64,000 nt of DNA from Avibacterium sp. 20-132 (GCF_023611925.1 NZ_CP091456.1:1964001-2028000); one strand, 5' to 3'. Numbered from the stretch's first letter, positions 1 to 10,414 are shown. The notes: generated by a model not told the origin, from the letters alone. Numbers and translations are program-made.

Positions 1-759
1 AAAATGGCAACACTCGGTGATCGCGTTGTAGTAAATGCGAATTTAAAAATTCGTATTGATGGACATCTGGTGAATTTACAACAAGCACAAAAAGAAGTGT
101 GTCGTGTGTTGATGTATTACAAACCCGAAGGCGAACTCTGCACACGCCACGATCCTGAAGGCCGTGCCACCGTGTTTGATCGCTTACCACGTTTGACAGG
201 TTCGCGTTGGATTGCTGTTGGGCGTTTAGATATTAATACCTCAGGTTTATTATTATTTACCACGGATGGCGAATTGGCGAATCGCTTAATGCACCCAAGT
301 CGAGAAGTGGAACGTGAATATTCCGTGCGCGTATTTGGGCAGGTCGATGAAGCAATGATCGCCCGTTTACGCAAAGGGGTTCAGTTAGAAGATGGGCCAG
401 CCAATTTCAAAGCCATTAAGCCAATGGGCGGGCAGGGGATGAATCAATGGTTTGATGTTACCCTAATGGAAGGGCGTAATCGTGAGGTTCGCCGTTTATG
501 GGAATCGCAAGGCATCCAAGTGAGCCGTTTGATCCGTATTCGTTACGGCAATATTAAATTAATGAAAACCTTACCGCGTGGCGGATGGGAAGAAATGGAT
601 CTCACCAATGTCAATTATTTGCGTGAATTAGTTGGGCTTGAACCAGAGACGCAAAGCAAATTAGATGTGACTAAACAACGCAGACGTGCCAAAACGGGGC
701 AAATCCGCCGTGCTGTGAAACGTTATGCAGACATCAATAAACGTTATAAAAAAGCCTAA
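1..759 (+). CDS. rluB: 23S rRNA pseudouridine synthase RluB, 5' end missing
   Basis: The frame is open from base 1, so the gene begins before the window; the N-terminal S4 RNA-binding domain is mostly outside. The visible part matches RluB, which makes pseudouridine in helix 89 of 23S rRNA (position 2605 in E. coli numbering). The catalytic motif GRLDINTSG places the nucleophilic aspartate near residue 76 of the visible protein, and the [11 protein letters not shown] motif typical of the RsuA/RluB/E/F family follows. The basic C-terminal tail ([15 protein letters not shown]) also fits RluB. It reads toward cysB with an uptake sequence in the gap. The assignment against RluE/RluF rests on the tail and overall similarity to the E. 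coli protein as remembered. Confidence 0.93.
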   Translation, partial: KMATLGDRVVVNANLKIRIDGHLVNLQQAQKEVCRVLMYYKPEGELCTRHDPEGRATVFDRLPRLTGSRWIAVGRLDINTSGLLLFTTDGELANRLMHPSREVEREYSVRVFGQVDEAMIARLRKGVQLEDGPANFKAIKPMGGQGMNQWFDVTLMEGRNREVRRLWESQGIQVSRLIRIRYGNIKLMKTLPRGGWEEMDLTNVNYLRELVGLEPETQSKLDVTKQRRRAKTGQIRRAVKRYADINKRYKKA

Positions 760-1773
<1,014 letters not shown>

Positions 1774-1857
1774 TTTGTTACCGCCACTATTTAGCAATAC
1801 GATGCAGGTGAATTTTGAAGGTAAAGGATATCCCTAAATAGAGATAAGGAGCATTTT

Positions 1858-2799
1858 ATGAAAATTGTTTTTCTTGATAGCACAGCCATTCCAAAACATA
1901 TTCCCATTCCACGCCCAAATTTTGAACATCAATGGGTGGAATATGCGCATACTTCACCAGAGCAAACCATTGAACGGGCGAAAGAGGCTGATATTGTCAT
2001 TACCAGTAAGGTAGTGTTTGATCGCGAAACAATGAAACAGCTCCCTAAATTGAAATTAATTGCGATCACAGCTACGGGTACAAATAATGTGGACTTAGAG
2101 GCAGCCAAAGCACTTGGGATTGTCGTGAAAAATGTTACAGGTTATTCTTCTGTTACCGTGCCTGAACACGTTTTGGGTTTAATTTTTGCCTTAAAACACA
2201 GTTTAATGAATTGGTATAAGGATCAACTCAGTGCAAAATGGGCAAATAGCAAACAGTTTTGTTATTTTGATTACCCCATCACCGATGTAAAAGGCTCTAC
2301 CTTAGGCGTTGTAGGCAAAGGCAATCTCGGTAAAGAAATCGGCCGTTTAGCTGAAGCCTTAGGAATGAAAGTGATTTATGCAGAACGCAAAGGGGCTACA
2401 ACAGTGCGTGAGGGATACTTACCTTTTGAGCAAGTGTTACAAGAGGCGGATATTGTTACCTTGCATTGCCCTTTAACGCCAGACACCACGAATTTGATCA
2501 ATGCGGAAACCTTAAAATTAATGAAGCCGACGGCGTATTTAATCAATACAGGGCGTGGGCCTTTAGTGGATGAAAAAGCCTTAGCTGACGCATTGGAAAA
2601 TGGCACAATTGCCGCCGCAGCGTTAGATGTATTAGTGAAAGAGCCACCTGAGAAAGATAACCCACTTATTCAAGCGGCAACGCGTTTACCAAATTTAATT
2701 ATTACCCCGCACATTGCTTGGGCATCGGATGGTGCGGTGGAAGTTTTGGTGAAAAAAGTGACACAAAATATGGAAGAATTTGTCGCAACAGGCAAATAA
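1858..2799 (+). CDS. D-2-hydroxyacid dehydrogenase (glycerate/hydroxypyruvate type)
   Basis: A 313-residue NAD(P)-dependent D-2-hydroxyacid dehydrogenase, which interconverts a 2-keto acid and a D-2-hydroxy acid. The Rossmann motif GKGNLG is at 153-158. The catalytic set of the family is present: Arg233 (NTGRGPLVDE), Glu262 (VKEPPEKDNP) and His285 (TPHIAWAS). An acidic residue after the second beta strand (AERKG, Glu176) favours NAD over NADP. The family is multi-specific, so glycerate, hydroxypyruvate or another substrate cannot be chosen from sequence. The ATG at 1858 follows a GATAAGGAG ribosome site. It sits just upstream of lolC, a neighbourhood I recall from H. influenzae. Confidence 0.85.
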   Translation: MKIVFLDSTAIPKHIPIPRPNFEHQWVEYAHTSPEQTIERAKEADIVITSKVVFDRETMKQLPKLKLIAITATGTNNVDLEAAKALGIVVKNVTGYSSVTVPEHVLGLIFALKHSLMNWYKDQLSAKWANSKQFCYFDYPITDVKGSTLGVVGKGNLGKEIGRLAEALGMKVIYAERKGATTVREGYLPFEQVLQEADIVTLHCPLTPDTTNLINAETLKLMKPTAYLINTGRGPLVDEKALADALENGTIAAAALDVLVKEPPEKDNPLIQAATRLPNLIITPHIAWASDGAVEVLVKKVTQNMEEFVATGK

Positions 2800-2855
2800 T
2801 TTTATTGCAGGACGACATTTCTCCTGTTCAGCAGGGGAAATTTTGATAAATATTT

Positions 2856-4049
2856 ATGATGAATTTACCGATTTCTTTATTTATTGCCCTACGCTATTGG
2901 CGTGCGAAAAGTGCAGATCGCTTTGGGCGATTAGTCACCAATCTTGCGATGATGGGCATTGTGCTAGGCATTATGGCATTAATCATCGTGCTTTCGGTAA
3001 TGAATGGCTTGGAAAATCAGCAAAAAAAACAAGTGCTTTCCACGATTCCCCACGCCATAATGACGCCAAAATCGGGGAATTTATCCCTTGCAGCACCTAT
3101 TCCCACAATGCCAGCTTTTGTACAGCGAGCGATTCCTATTAATACCACGAATGTCATTTTGCAAGCGCCACAGGGCGTGAGTGCAGGACAAGTGATAGGT
3201 ATTCAACACTTTTCTGATGATCCCTTATTAGCACATTTTCAGGCGCAGGCTTTTGAACAATTATTGCCAGCAGGTGAATTTAAATTACTGGTTGGCGCGC
3301 AATTAGCACAAAAATTGCATTTACAGATTGGTGATAAAGTGCGTTTAATGATCACCGAAAATAGCCAATATACGCCCTTTGGGCGCGTGCCAGTACAGCG
3401 TTTATTTACTATTAGTGATATTTATTTTGCTTCAGGACAAAATGACACAAACGCCGTGTTTGCCAATCTTTCAGATATTGGTCGATTGATGCGTATTCCG
3501 CCACAGCAAATGCAAGGTTATCGCTTATTTTTGGCTGATCCTTTTGATATTACCAAACTTCCTCAATATTTCAGCCCAGAGAAATGGCAGATAGTCGATT
3601 GGCGTAGCCAGAAAGGGGAATTTTTCCAAGCAGTAAAAATGGAAAAAAATATGATGGGCTTGCTGATTAGCCTGATTATTGTGGTTGCCATCTCAAATAT
3701 TGTTACTTCGCTTAGCTTAATGGTGGTGGATAAACAAGGGGAAATCGCGATTTTGCAAACGCAAGGGTTAAATAAATCTCAAGTACGCAGTCTGTTTATT
3801 TGGCAAGGGCTATTGGTTGGGATTACTGGAACGCTGATTGGTACGCTGCTTGGTGTGCTAACTACGTTAAATTTAGATTTCCTTATGGCGTGGTTTAATC
3901 CAGAAAATATTCGTTTGCCAACAGAACTTAATTATTCACAGATTGTGATTATTGTTGCGCTATCCTTATTATTTTCTTTATGTTCAACGATTTATCCAGC
4001 TTACCGCGCAGCACGAATTGAGCCAGCAGAAGCATTGCGCTATGAATAA
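2856..4049 (+). CDS. lolC: Lipoprotein-releasing ABC transporter permease LolC
   Basis: LolC is one of two inner-membrane subunits of LolCDE, which extracts outer-membrane lipoproteins from the inner membrane and passes them to LolA. The 397-residue protein has the family plan: an N-terminal membrane segment (about 25-50), a large periplasmic domain, and three C-terminal membrane segments. The conserved pieces RYWRAKSADRFGR and VKMEKNMMGLL, and the C-terminal PAEALRYE, match E. coli LolC rather than LolE. ATG 2856 and 2859 are both possible starts. lolD begins 66 bp downstream across a gap holding an uptake-sequence-like word. Confidence 0.93.
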   Translation: MMNLPISLFIALRYWRAKSADRFGRLVTNLAMMGIVLGIMALIIVLSVMNGLENQQKKQVLSTIPHAIMTPKSGNLSLAAPIPTMPAFVQRAIPINTTNVILQAPQGVSAGQVIGIQHFSDDPLLAHFQAQAFEQLLPAGEFKLLVGAQLAQKLHLQIGDKVRLMITENSQYTPFGRVPVQRLFTISDIYFASGQNDTNAVFANLSDIGRLMRIPPQQMQGYRLFLADPFDITKLPQYFSPEKWQIVDWRSQKGEFFQAVKMEKNMMGLLISLIIVVAISNIVTSLSLMVVDKQGEIAILQTQGLNKSQVRSLFIWQGLLVGITGTLIGTLLGVLTTLNLDFLMAWFNPENIRLPTELNYSQIVIIVALSLLFSLCSTIYPAYRAARIEPAEALRYE

Positions 4050-4115
4050 TGTGATCCCATAGTGCGGTGCTTTTTTACGCGATTTTAATGATAAAACAGA
4101 AAAAACGAGAAAAGA

Positions 4116-4805
4116 ATGACAGAGAAGCAAATTTTACTCAGCTGCCAACAGTTAAGCAAGGTTTACCAAGAAGGGGAAAGCCGAACGTCAGTGCTAAAAG
4201 AGGTCACTTTTTCAATGGAAGAAGGCGAGTTAGTGGCGATTGTGGGCAGTTCAGGTTCAGGCAAAAGTACGTTATTACATACGCTAGGCGGCTTAGATCA
4301 GCCAACCAGTGGAGAAGTGTTCATTAAAGGGCAATCTTTACAGCAAACCAGCGCCGACGAATTAGCAAAATTACGCAATCACTATATGGGCTTTGTTTAT
4401 CAATTTCATCATTTAATGGCGGATTTTAGTGCGTTAGAAAACGTGATGATGCCAATGTTAATTGGTAAACAATCGCGTAGTGAGGCACAAGATCGTGCAG
4501 AACAAATGCTACAAGCGGTTGGCTTATCTCATCGCATTAAACATCGTCCTTCTGCCTTATCTGGTGGTGAGCGTCAGCGGGTTGCCATTGCCCGTGCTTT
4601 AGTGAATCAGCCCGCTTTAGTGTTAGCCGATGAACCCACAGGGAATTTGGATCGTAAAACCACGGAAAGCATTTTTGAACTTATTTTGAAATTAAACCAA
4701 GAGCAAAAAATTGCCTTTTTATTGGTGACTCACGATTTGCAGTTGGCGGCGAAATTGTCTCGCCGAATGGTGATGCAAGACGGCGTATTGCGTGGAGAAA
4801 GCTAG
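4116..4805 (+). CDS. lolD: Lipoprotein-releasing ABC transporter ATPase LolD
   Basis: LolD is the cytoplasmic ATPase that powers LolCE-mediated lipoprotein release. In 229 residues it shows Walker [10 protein letters not shown] at 44-52, the Q-loop in [10 protein letters not shown], the ABC signature LSGGERQR near 148, Walker B VLADEP near 169-174, the D-loop TGNLD and the switch His in LVTHD. Length is normal for the LolD/MacB-type ATPases. Its stop codon is followed immediately by the lolE start, so the two are translated together. Position between lolC and lolE supports LolD over other members of this ATPase subfamily. Confidence 0.95.
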   Translation: MTEKQILLSCQQLSKVYQEGESRTSVLKEVTFSMEEGELVAIVGSSGSGKSTLLHTLGGLDQPTSGEVFIKGQSLQQTSADELAKLRNHYMGFVYQFHHLMADFSALENVMMPMLIGKQSRSEAQDRAEQMLQAVGLSHRIKHRPSALSGGERQRVAIARALVNQPALVLADEPTGNLDRKTTESIFELILKLNQEQKIAFLLVTHDLQLAAKLSRRMVMQDGVLRGES

Positions 4806-6059
4806 ATGAACGCACCTTTTTTTATTAGCTGGCGTTATCAGCGAGGGAAGCAAAAAAACCGTTTGGTTTCGCTGATTTCAATGTTTTCTACCCTTGGTAT
4901 TGCACTGGGCGTAATGGTATTGATTGTGGGGTTAAGTGCAATGAACGGCTTTGAACGTGAGCTGAATAAGCGAATTTTAGCTGTTGTGCCACACGTTGAG
5001 ATTTCAGCCTATTCTGAACAGGGCGATAGCACAGCAATAAAAAATTGGCAAAATTTAACCGCACTTTTAAAACAAGATCCTAACGTGGTGGCAAGTTCCC
5101 CTTTTGTGAGCTTTACCGCATTAGTAGAAAATGGCACCAAGCTAAAAGTGGTGCAAGTCAAAGGGGTTGAAGCCGACAAGCAAGATCAGGTGAGCGCCTT
5201 AGGGCAATTTGTATTAGGTGATGGCTGGCAGCGTTTTTCCCGTGAAGGGGGATTGGTATTAGGATCTGGCATTGCGCGTGAATTAGCGGTGAAAGAAGGG
5301 GATTGGGTAACGTTGTTAATTTCCCAATCAGACGGCACCAATAATTTTACCCAGCCAATGCGTGAGCGTATTCAGATTACAGGAATTTTACGCCTTGATG
5401 GACAGCTCGATCACAGCTATGCGTTAATTCCCCTTGCCACCGCACAGCAATTTTTGGATTATTCGGCGGATGAAGTCAGTGGGGTAGAACTTAAGGTGCA
5501 ACACCCTTTTGCCGTGCAACAGTTGAATTATCCTACCTTGCAACAGTATCCACAGTTTTTATCCGCGCAAAATTGGATTAGCCAATTTGGCTATATGTAT
5601 CGCGATATTCAGCTTATTCGCACCGTAATGTATTTAGCGATGGTGCTAGTGATTGGCGTGGCGTGCTTTAATATTATCTCAACCTTGATTATGGCGGTGA
5701 AAGATAAGCAGGGCGATATTGCGATTATGCGCACGCTCGGCGCAAATGATCGCTTTATTAAACGAATTTTTATCTGGTATGGTTTACTGGCTGGAATGAA
5801 AGGCTGTGTAATTGGGTTAGTGCTAGGTTGCATAACGGCATTAAATTTCACGCAATTAATTAAAGGCATTGAATTTTTAATTGGCAGAAAGCTACTTTCT
5901 GATGGTGTGTATTTTGTGGATTTTTTACCGAGCGAACTACATTGGCAAGATATTGCCGTGGTTTTTTTGGTGGCATTAGTGTTAAGTTTAATTGCCAGTT
6001 TGTATCCAGCAAGTCGGGCAGCGAAATTACAACCTGCACAAGTTTTAAGCAGTCATTAA
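4806..6059 (+). CDS. lolE: Lipoprotein-releasing ABC transporter permease LolE
   Basis: The second membrane subunit of LolCDE, 417 residues, with the same fold as LolC: N-terminal membrane segment, periplasmic domain, and three C-terminal membrane segments (about 270-300, 320-345, 380-405). The motifs RYQRGKQKNR near the start, AMNGFERELNKRIL, and the C-terminal PASRAAKLQPAQVL fit LolE. Its ATG directly abuts the lolD stop codon. It is the last gene of the lol block; the gap after it carries a Trp repressor operator for the next gene, so it belongs to a separate transcript from aroG. Confidence 0.93.
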   Translation: MNAPFFISWRYQRGKQKNRLVSLISMFSTLGIALGVMVLIVGLSAMNGFERELNKRILAVVPHVEISAYSEQGDSTAIKNWQNLTALLKQDPNVVASSPFVSFTALVENGTKLKVVQVKGVEADKQDQVSALGQFVLGDGWQRFSREGGLVLGSGIARELAVKEGDWVTLLISQSDGTNNFTQPMRERIQITGILRLDGQLDHSYALIPLATAQQFLDYSADEVSGVELKVQHPFAVQQLNYPTLQQYPQFLSAQNWISQFGYMYRDIQLIRTVMYLAMVLVIGVACFNIISTLIMAVKDKQGDIAIMRTLGANDRFIKRIFIWYGLLAGMKGCVIGLVLGCITALNFTQLIKGIEFLIGRKLLSDGVYFVDFLPSELHWQDIAVVFLVALVLSLIASLYPASRAAKLQPAQVLSSH

Positions 6060-6080
6060 AAATTTATTAATAATATCTTT

Positions 6081-6098
6081 AAACTAGTTTACTAGTAC
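6081..6098. promoter_or_regulatory. Trp repressor (TrpR) operator upstream of DAHP synthase
   Basis: The 18 bp at this position read aaactagtttactagtac. They match the E. coli trp operator pattern of two ACTAGT half-sites about a TTAA-like centre almost exactly. It sits about 95 bp upstream of the DAHP synthase start and after the lolE stop, so the inferred role is tryptophan-dependent repression of aromatic biosynthesis entry. Confidence 0.8.
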
Positions 6099-6103
6099 AA
6101 AAA

Positions 6104-6124
6104 TGCGTGTTACATTGACACGCA
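6104..6124 (+). other. Leader hairpin before DAHP synthase gene
   Basis: Seven-base perfect inverted repeat, tgcgtgt and acacgca, around a seven-base loop, six bases after the TrpR operator. It has no T run, so it is not an intrinsic terminator. It may be a 5' leader structure or a second regulator site; no function can be assigned. Confidence 0.4.
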
Positions 6125-6192
6125 ATTCAGTATTCGCAATACGAATCAGCAAGTGATGATCAAAGACAAATTAAGATGTAAGAGAGTGATGT

Positions 6193-7278
6193 ATGACAAA
6201 AAGCAAAAATGATATTTATATTGCTAACGACGATACCCGAATTGGCAACGTAGAGCAGGTGTTACCGCCTATTGCGTTAATTGAAAAATATCCAGCAAGC
6301 GACGTGGCAATTAACACCGTAAAAAAAGCTCGCCAACAAGCACACAATATTATTCATCGCAAAGATGATCGTTTGCTTGTGGTTATTGGGCCTTGTTCTA
6401 TTCACGATCCGAAATCTGCATTGGAATATGCACAACGAATCAAAGCAATGCGTGAGAAATATCAAGATAGTTTAGAAATTATTATGCGTGTCTATTTTGA
6501 AAAACCGCGTACAACCGTAGGTTGGAAAGGATTGATTAACGATCCTTATCTCAACAACAGTTATGCGTTAAATGATGGCTTACGTATTGCGCGCAAATTA
6601 TTGTTGGATATTAATAATTTAGAAGTGCCAGCAGCAGGCGAATTTTTGGATATGATCACACCGCAATATGTTGCTGATTTTATGAGCTGGGGGGCAATCG
6701 GGGCAAGAACGACGGAATCGCAAGTTCACCGTGAATTAGCTTCGGGCTTATCTTGTGCAGTGGGTTTTAAAAATGCAACCAATGGTGGTGTACGCATTGC
6801 CCTTGATGCAATTGGTGCAGCAGAAGCCCCGCATTATTTCCTTTCGGTAACAAAATTTGGTCATTCTGCCATTGTTTCCACTAAAGGAAATGCAGATTGC
6901 CATATTATTTTACGTGGTGGCGATAAAGGACCAAATTACAGCGCAAAAGATGTCAATGAGGTCTGTGAAAGTATTGAGAAGAGCGGTCGTATTCCACACG
7001 TTATGGTGGATTTCAGTCACGCAAACAGCAGTAAGCAATTTAAAAAACAATTAGAAGTTTGCACTGATGTGTGTCAGCAAATTGCACAGGGTTCAAATCA
7101 AATTTTTGGTGTGATGATTGAAAGCCATTTGGTAGAAGGCAGACAAGATCTTGTGGATGGTAAAGAATTGGTTTACGGACAAAGTATCACGGATGCTTGC
7201 ATTGGCTGGGAAGATTCAGAATTGGTATTGGAGCAACTTTCAAATGCTGTAATCGCTCGTCGTCGTGTAAATCGCTAA
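6193..7278 (+). CDS. aroG: 3-deoxy-7-phosphoheptulonate synthase (class I DAHP synthase)
   Basis: Catalyses the first step of the shikimate pathway, condensing phosphoenolpyruvate and erythrose 4-phosphate. The 361-residue protein is of the AroF/G/H type. Signature segments are VVIGPCSIHDP (metal and substrate site), RVYFEKPRTTVGWKGLINDP, GARTTESQVHRELASGLS, GFKNATNG and MVDFSHANSSK. The feedback-specific isozyme cannot be told from sequence alone, but the TrpR operator upstream resembles the control of E. coli aroH, so the symbol aroG follows Pasteurellaceae usage rather than regulation. A hairpin terminator follows, so it is transcribed alone. Confidence 0.92.
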   Translation: MTKSKNDIYIANDDTRIGNVEQVLPPIALIEKYPASDVAINTVKKARQQAHNIIHRKDDRLLVVIGPCSIHDPKSALEYAQRIKAMREKYQDSLEIIMRVYFEKPRTTVGWKGLINDPYLNNSYALNDGLRIARKLLLDINNLEVPAAGEFLDMITPQYVADFMSWGAIGARTTESQVHRELASGLSCAVGFKNATNGGVRIALDAIGAAEAPHYFLSVTKFGHSAIVSTKGNADCHIILRGGDKGPNYSAKDVNEVCESIEKSGRIPHVMVDFSHANSSKQFKKQLEVCTDVCQQIAQGSNQIFGVMIESHLVEGRQDLVDGKELVYGQSITDACIGWEDSELVLEQLSNAVIARRRVNR

Positions 7279-7299
7279 TTGGATTTTTGTAGAGAGAAA

Positions 7300-7328
7300 G
7301 GCTGAATTGAGAAAATTCAGTCTTTTTT
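7300..7328 (+). terminator. Intrinsic terminator of DAHP synthase gene
   Basis: Inverted repeat gctgaatt / aattcag around a short loop, followed by tcttttttat. It ends the aroG transcript 22 bases after the stop codon. Confidence 0.8.
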
Positions 7329-7407
7329 ATATTTTTCAGGTGAGGTTATTTTTTGCGAGGCAGATCAAATTTCGAGAATTTTCGCATAAAAATGACTAAA
7401 AATTTGG

Positions 7408-7416
7408 TGCTATAAT
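7408..7416 (+). promoter_or_regulatory. Extended -10 promoter for cra
   Basis: TGCTATAAT is an extended -10 element (TG, one base, TATAAT) with no convincing -35 box. It lies 45 bp upstream of the GTG start of cra; the reverse-oriented uptake word in the leader (about 7419-7428) follows it. Confidence 0.55.
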
Positions 7417-7460
7417 TCACCGCACTTTGAAATTGAAAGGACATATTAAAAGGAGTTAAT

Positions 7461-8453
7461 GTGAAATTAGATGAATTAGCTAAACTTGCTGGGGTTTCCA
7501 GAACAACGGTAAGTTATGTTGTCAATGGTAAAGCAAAGCAATATAGAGTGAGTGATAAAACCATTGAAAAAGTGCAATCCTTAATCAAGGAATATGATTT
7601 TAAACCCAATGCAATGGCTGCTGGGTTGCGAGCAGGGAAAACCAATACCATCGGCTTGATTATTCCTGATTTTGAAAATATGAGCTATGCCAGAATTGCT
7701 CATCAGCTTGAGCAAAAATTTCGTGAAAAAGGTTATCAACTCTTGATCGCTTGTTCTAATGATAATCCAAATAATGAAATGGCTTGTGCCAAACACCTTT
7801 TTCAGCGCAAAATTGATGCGTTAATTGTTTCAACCTCATTACCCACAGAGAATGGGTTTTATCAGCAAAGTAAGGTGCCTGTATTTGGTTTTGACCGAAA
7901 AATCAGCGCGGATAATGCGGTTAATGTGCTATCTGATGATAGGAATGATGCTTATCGTCTAGCGCAAGATTTATTTAAACAGCAATCGTTTAAAAATGTT
8001 CTCTTTTTTGGGGCGCTGCCCGAACTTCCAACCAGTAAGGAACGTGAAGTAGGATTTTGTCAGGCATTAAAAGAGCGGTCGGAAAATTCAGCAGAATTTC
8101 TTTATAGCGAGCAATTCCACCGAGATTCTGCGGCACAAACCTTTGAGCAATGGCTTGTCACAAATCCCTTGCCAGATGCCTTATTTGTTACCTCTTTAAC
8201 CTTGTTACAGGGGATATTCCAAGTGCTATTAAGGCAGAATAAAGGCATTCCACAACAATTAGCCATTGCCACTTTTGGCGATCACGAAATGTTAGAACTA
8301 TTAGCCAATAAAACCCTTTGTGCAGTGCAGGATCATAAAAAAATTGCAGATAAATTGTTAGATTTAGTGTTAGAACGCCTTAAGCATAAATCAGCCCAAG
8401 AAAGCTTACCTGCACCGAGTAAGATCTTGCGAGATTTAGTTTATCATTGCTAA
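7461..8453 (+). CDS. cra: Catabolite repressor/activator Cra (FruR), LacI family
   Basis: A 330-residue LacI-family regulator closely resembling E. coli Cra, which controls glycolytic and gluconeogenic genes in response to fructose 1-phosphate or 1,6-bisphosphate. The DNA-binding part MKLDELAKLAGVSRTTVSY (1-19) and the hinge segment VNGKAKQYRVSDKT are nearly identical to Cra. The effector domain keeps GLIIPDFENMSYARIA and LLIACSNDNP. The start is GTG at 7461, set by an AAAAGGAG site at 7449-7456. It converges with sanA and overlaps it by four bases. No fructose PTS genes are next to it here. Confidence 0.88.
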   Translation: MKLDELAKLAGVSRTTVSYVVNGKAKQYRVSDKTIEKVQSLIKEYDFKPNAMAAGLRAGKTNTIGLIIPDFENMSYARIAHQLEQKFREKGYQLLIACSNDNPNNEMACAKHLFQRKIDALIVSTSLPTENGFYQQSKVPVFGFDRKISADNAVNVLSDDRNDAYRLAQDLFKQQSFKNVLFFGALPELPTSKEREVGFCQALKERSENSAEFLYSEQFHRDSAAQTFEQWLVTNPLPDALFVTSLTLLQGIFQVLLRQNKGIPQQLAIATFGDHEMLELLANKTLCAVQDHKKIADKLLDLVLERLKHKSAQESLPAPSKILRDLVYHC

Positions 8454-9148
8454 TCAGAGAAAGGCGGTGGGGGGAGTGGTTCTGGCTTGCCTAAAAAGTG
8501 CGGTTCTTTTTCAACAAGAAGATCTAATACTGCTTGCAAACGAGCAAAAAACTCACGGAAGCGGACAAACATATAGCCGCTCGGATAGTCTGCCGCAAAA
8601 CAGATCGCATCAATATTGTGGTATTTGGCAATAAACAAAGCCCGCTCACAATGAAAGCGCTGTGTAATGATGGTGATCGAATGGGCTTTAAAAACCTGAT
8701 CAGCACGGATGACGGAATCTAAGGTACGAAATCCCGCATAATCTAAATACATAAATTCCTCTGGTATCCCCATTTTTATGAGGTCTTTAAACATTGTTCG
8801 TGGCTCATTATATTCCATTGTGCGGTTATCCCCACTTAGTAGCAAATAATCTACTTTCCGTTCCTTAAACAGGTTATTCGCCGCTAATAACCGATAGGAA
8901 TAGAATAAATTTGGCGTATTTTTACTGAAATATTTTGATGTACCTAACACCAATCCATAAGGGCGATAGGGCAGTTTTGTTATATCGGTATAAATACCTT
9001 GACGAACATAAAAGCCAATGGCTTGATCGACAAGCACAAGCAATAAGCCGCAGAGAAAAATGAGGAACAGGCTATACCGTAGAACTTTTCTAGGCAGGTA
9101 GCTAACCCATCGAAAAGAAAAAAGGTAACGGAAAAAGGATTTCAGCAT
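8450..9148 (-). CDS. sanA: SanA/YdcF-family membrane-anchored protein (DUF218)
   Basis: A 232-residue DUF218 protein resembling E. coli SanA, an inner-membrane-anchored protein linked to envelope barrier function and vancomycin tolerance at high temperature. One N-terminal membrane segment lies at about 24-46. The periplasmic domain keeps the family blocks PYGLVLGTSKYF, YLLLSGDN, YNEPRTM, DYAGFRTLDSVIRA and ITQRFHCERALFIA. The enzymatic activity of DUF218 proteins is unsettled. Convergent with cra. Divergent from metX, sharing a 186 bp control region that is occupied by MetJ boxes. Confidence 0.85.
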   Translation of the reverse strand: MLKSFFRYLFSFRWVSYLPRKVLRYSLFLIFLCGLLLVLVDQAIGFYVRQGIYTDITKLPYRPYGLVLGTSKYFSKNTPNLFYSYRLLAANNLFKERKVDYLLLSGDNRTMEYNEPRTMFKDLIKMGIPEEFMYLDYAGFRTLDSVIRADQVFKAHSITIITQRFHCERALFIAKYHNIDAICFAADYPSGYMFVRFREFFARLQAVLDLLVEKEPHFLGKPEPLPPPPFSD

Positions 9149-9224
9149 AAAATTCGTATTTTTTTATCTTTTGCGTATCAAAATAATAAAAAAGACTAGT
9201 AAATTCAAGCAAATTTATTCTAAA

Positions 9225-9256
9225 ATACGTCTAGAGGTTTAGACGTCTAAAAATCT
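9225..9256. promoter_or_regulatory. Tandem MetJ operator (met boxes) of metX
   Basis: Four consecutive 8-bp units read atacgtct, agaggttt, agacgtct and aaaaatct. Against the met box AGACGTCT they match at 7, 6, 8 and 5 positions. MetJ binds arrays of at least two such boxes with S-adenosylmethionine as corepressor. Placement 79 bp before metX supports methionine control of this gene. Confidence 0.85.
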
Positions 9257-9307
9257 TGGCGAGGTATAAGGCTAACGGTAGTCTATGTTGCCTAACCTTT
9301 GCAAGAT
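9253..9307 (+). other. Long imperfect hairpin in metX leader
   Basis: ATCTTG (9253-9258) can pair with CAAGAT (9302-9307), AGGT with ACCT, and GGC(T)AAC with GTTGCC, giving a nested stem of about 16 pairs with small internal loops. It fits none of the SAM riboswitch consensus sequences I know. It overlaps the last, weakest met box, so it would be part of the mRNA leader only if transcription starts upstream of it. Confidence 0.4.
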
Positions 9308-9334
9308 GGCATCAATGGAATAATGGACTAGGTA

Positions 9335-10414
9335 ATGGCAGTACAAACAGCAACACTTTTTACTCAAACCCCACTCAAACTCACTTTAGCTGGACAGCTT
9401 GAGCATATTGATGTTGCCTACCAAACCTATGGCAAGTTAAATGCGGATAAAAGTAATGCCGTGTTGATTTGCCACGCATTAACCGGAGATGCAGAACCCT
9501 ATCACCCTGATCCCAACCAAACAGGTTGGTGGCAGAATTTTATGGGCGAAGGTTTGGCACTAGATACATCAAAATATTTTTTCATTTGTTCTAACGTGCT
9601 AGGTGGTTGCAAAGGGACAACAGGGCCTTCTTCGGTAAATCCAAAAACACAAAAGCCTTATGGCAGCCAGTTTCCGCATATTCTTGTGCAAGATATTGTA
9701 AAAGTACAAAGGGCGCTGCTTGATTATCTTCAAATCCCACATTTAAAAGGCATTGTTGGGGGGTCTTTTGGTGGAATGCAAGCCACTCAGTGGGCAATAG
9801 ATTATCCGGATTTTATGGATAACATCGTAAATCTTTGCTCTTCCCTGTATTTTAGTGCAGAAGCCATCGGCTTTAATCACGTTATGCGTCAAGCTATTAT
9901 AACTGATCCTAATTTTAATAATGGCGATTATTATGAAGGTGAGCCACCTGTGCAAGGGTTATCTATTGCGCGAATGTTAGGAATGCTTACCTATCGTACT
10001 GATATTCAGCTTGCCAAAGCCTTTGGGCGTGCGACGAAAGTAGAAGGGCAGTACTGGGGAGACTATTTCCAAGTGGAATCTTATCTCAGTTATCAAGGGC
10101 AGAAATTTCTCGATCGTTTTGATGCGAATAGCTATTTGCATTTGTTGCGTGCCTTGGATTTATATGATCCCGCCTTAGGTTATGAAAACACATATCAAGC
10201 GTTATCACGTATTACCGCGCGTTATAGCTTAATTGCGGTGAGCAATGATCAGCTTTTTAAAGCGGTGGACGTGAGAAAAAGTAGAGCAATGCTTGAAGAC
10301 GCCGGGGTAAATTTAACTTATCACGAGTTTCCTTCTGATTATGGACACGATGCGTTTTTGGTGGCTTACGATGCTTTTGAAGGACTTATTCGTCAGGGAT
10401 TAGAAAGCGAGTAA
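9335..10414 (+). CDS. metX: Homoserine O-acetyltransferase MetX
   Basis: Alpha/beta-hydrolase-fold enzyme that acylates homoserine (acetyl-CoA donor in MetX of this type) for methionine synthesis. The nucleophile is Ser144 in GGSFGGMQ; the other triad members read as Asp305 (AVSNDQLF) and His338 (YGHDAFL). [10 protein letters not shown] at 45-54 forms the oxyanion region and [15 protein letters not shown] is the family signature. The length of 359 is normal. Some MetX-like proteins use succinyl-CoA, which sequence reading cannot exclude. Upstream MetJ boxes agree with the role. The metC gene for a later step lies about 40 kb away. Confidence 0.92.
   Translation: MAVQTATLFTQTPLKLTLAGQLEHIDVAYQTYGKLNADKSNAVLICHALTGDAEPYHPDPNQTGWWQNFMGEGLALDTSKYFFICSNVLGGCKGTTGPSSVNPKTQKPYGSQFPHILVQDIVKVQRALLDYLQIPHLKGIVGGSFGGMQATQWAIDYPDFMDNIVNLCSSLYFSAEAIGFNHVMRQAIITDPNFNNGDYYEGEPPVQGLSIARMLGMLTYRTDIQLAKAFGRATKVEGQYWGDYFQVESYLSYQGQKFLDRFDANSYLHLLRALDLYDPALGYENTYQALSRITARYSLIAVSNDQLFKAVDVRKSRAMLEDAGVNLTYHEFPSDYGHDAFLVAYDAFEGLIRQGLESE

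Noticed and set aside
2780..3142. Open frame of 120 codons overlapping lolC start
   Set aside because: It lies in another frame of lolC, which has full-length homology.
9253..9334. SAM riboswitch before metX
   Set aside because: None of the SAM-I, SAM-II or SAM-IV core words I know is present; only a plain imperfect hairpin is seen.
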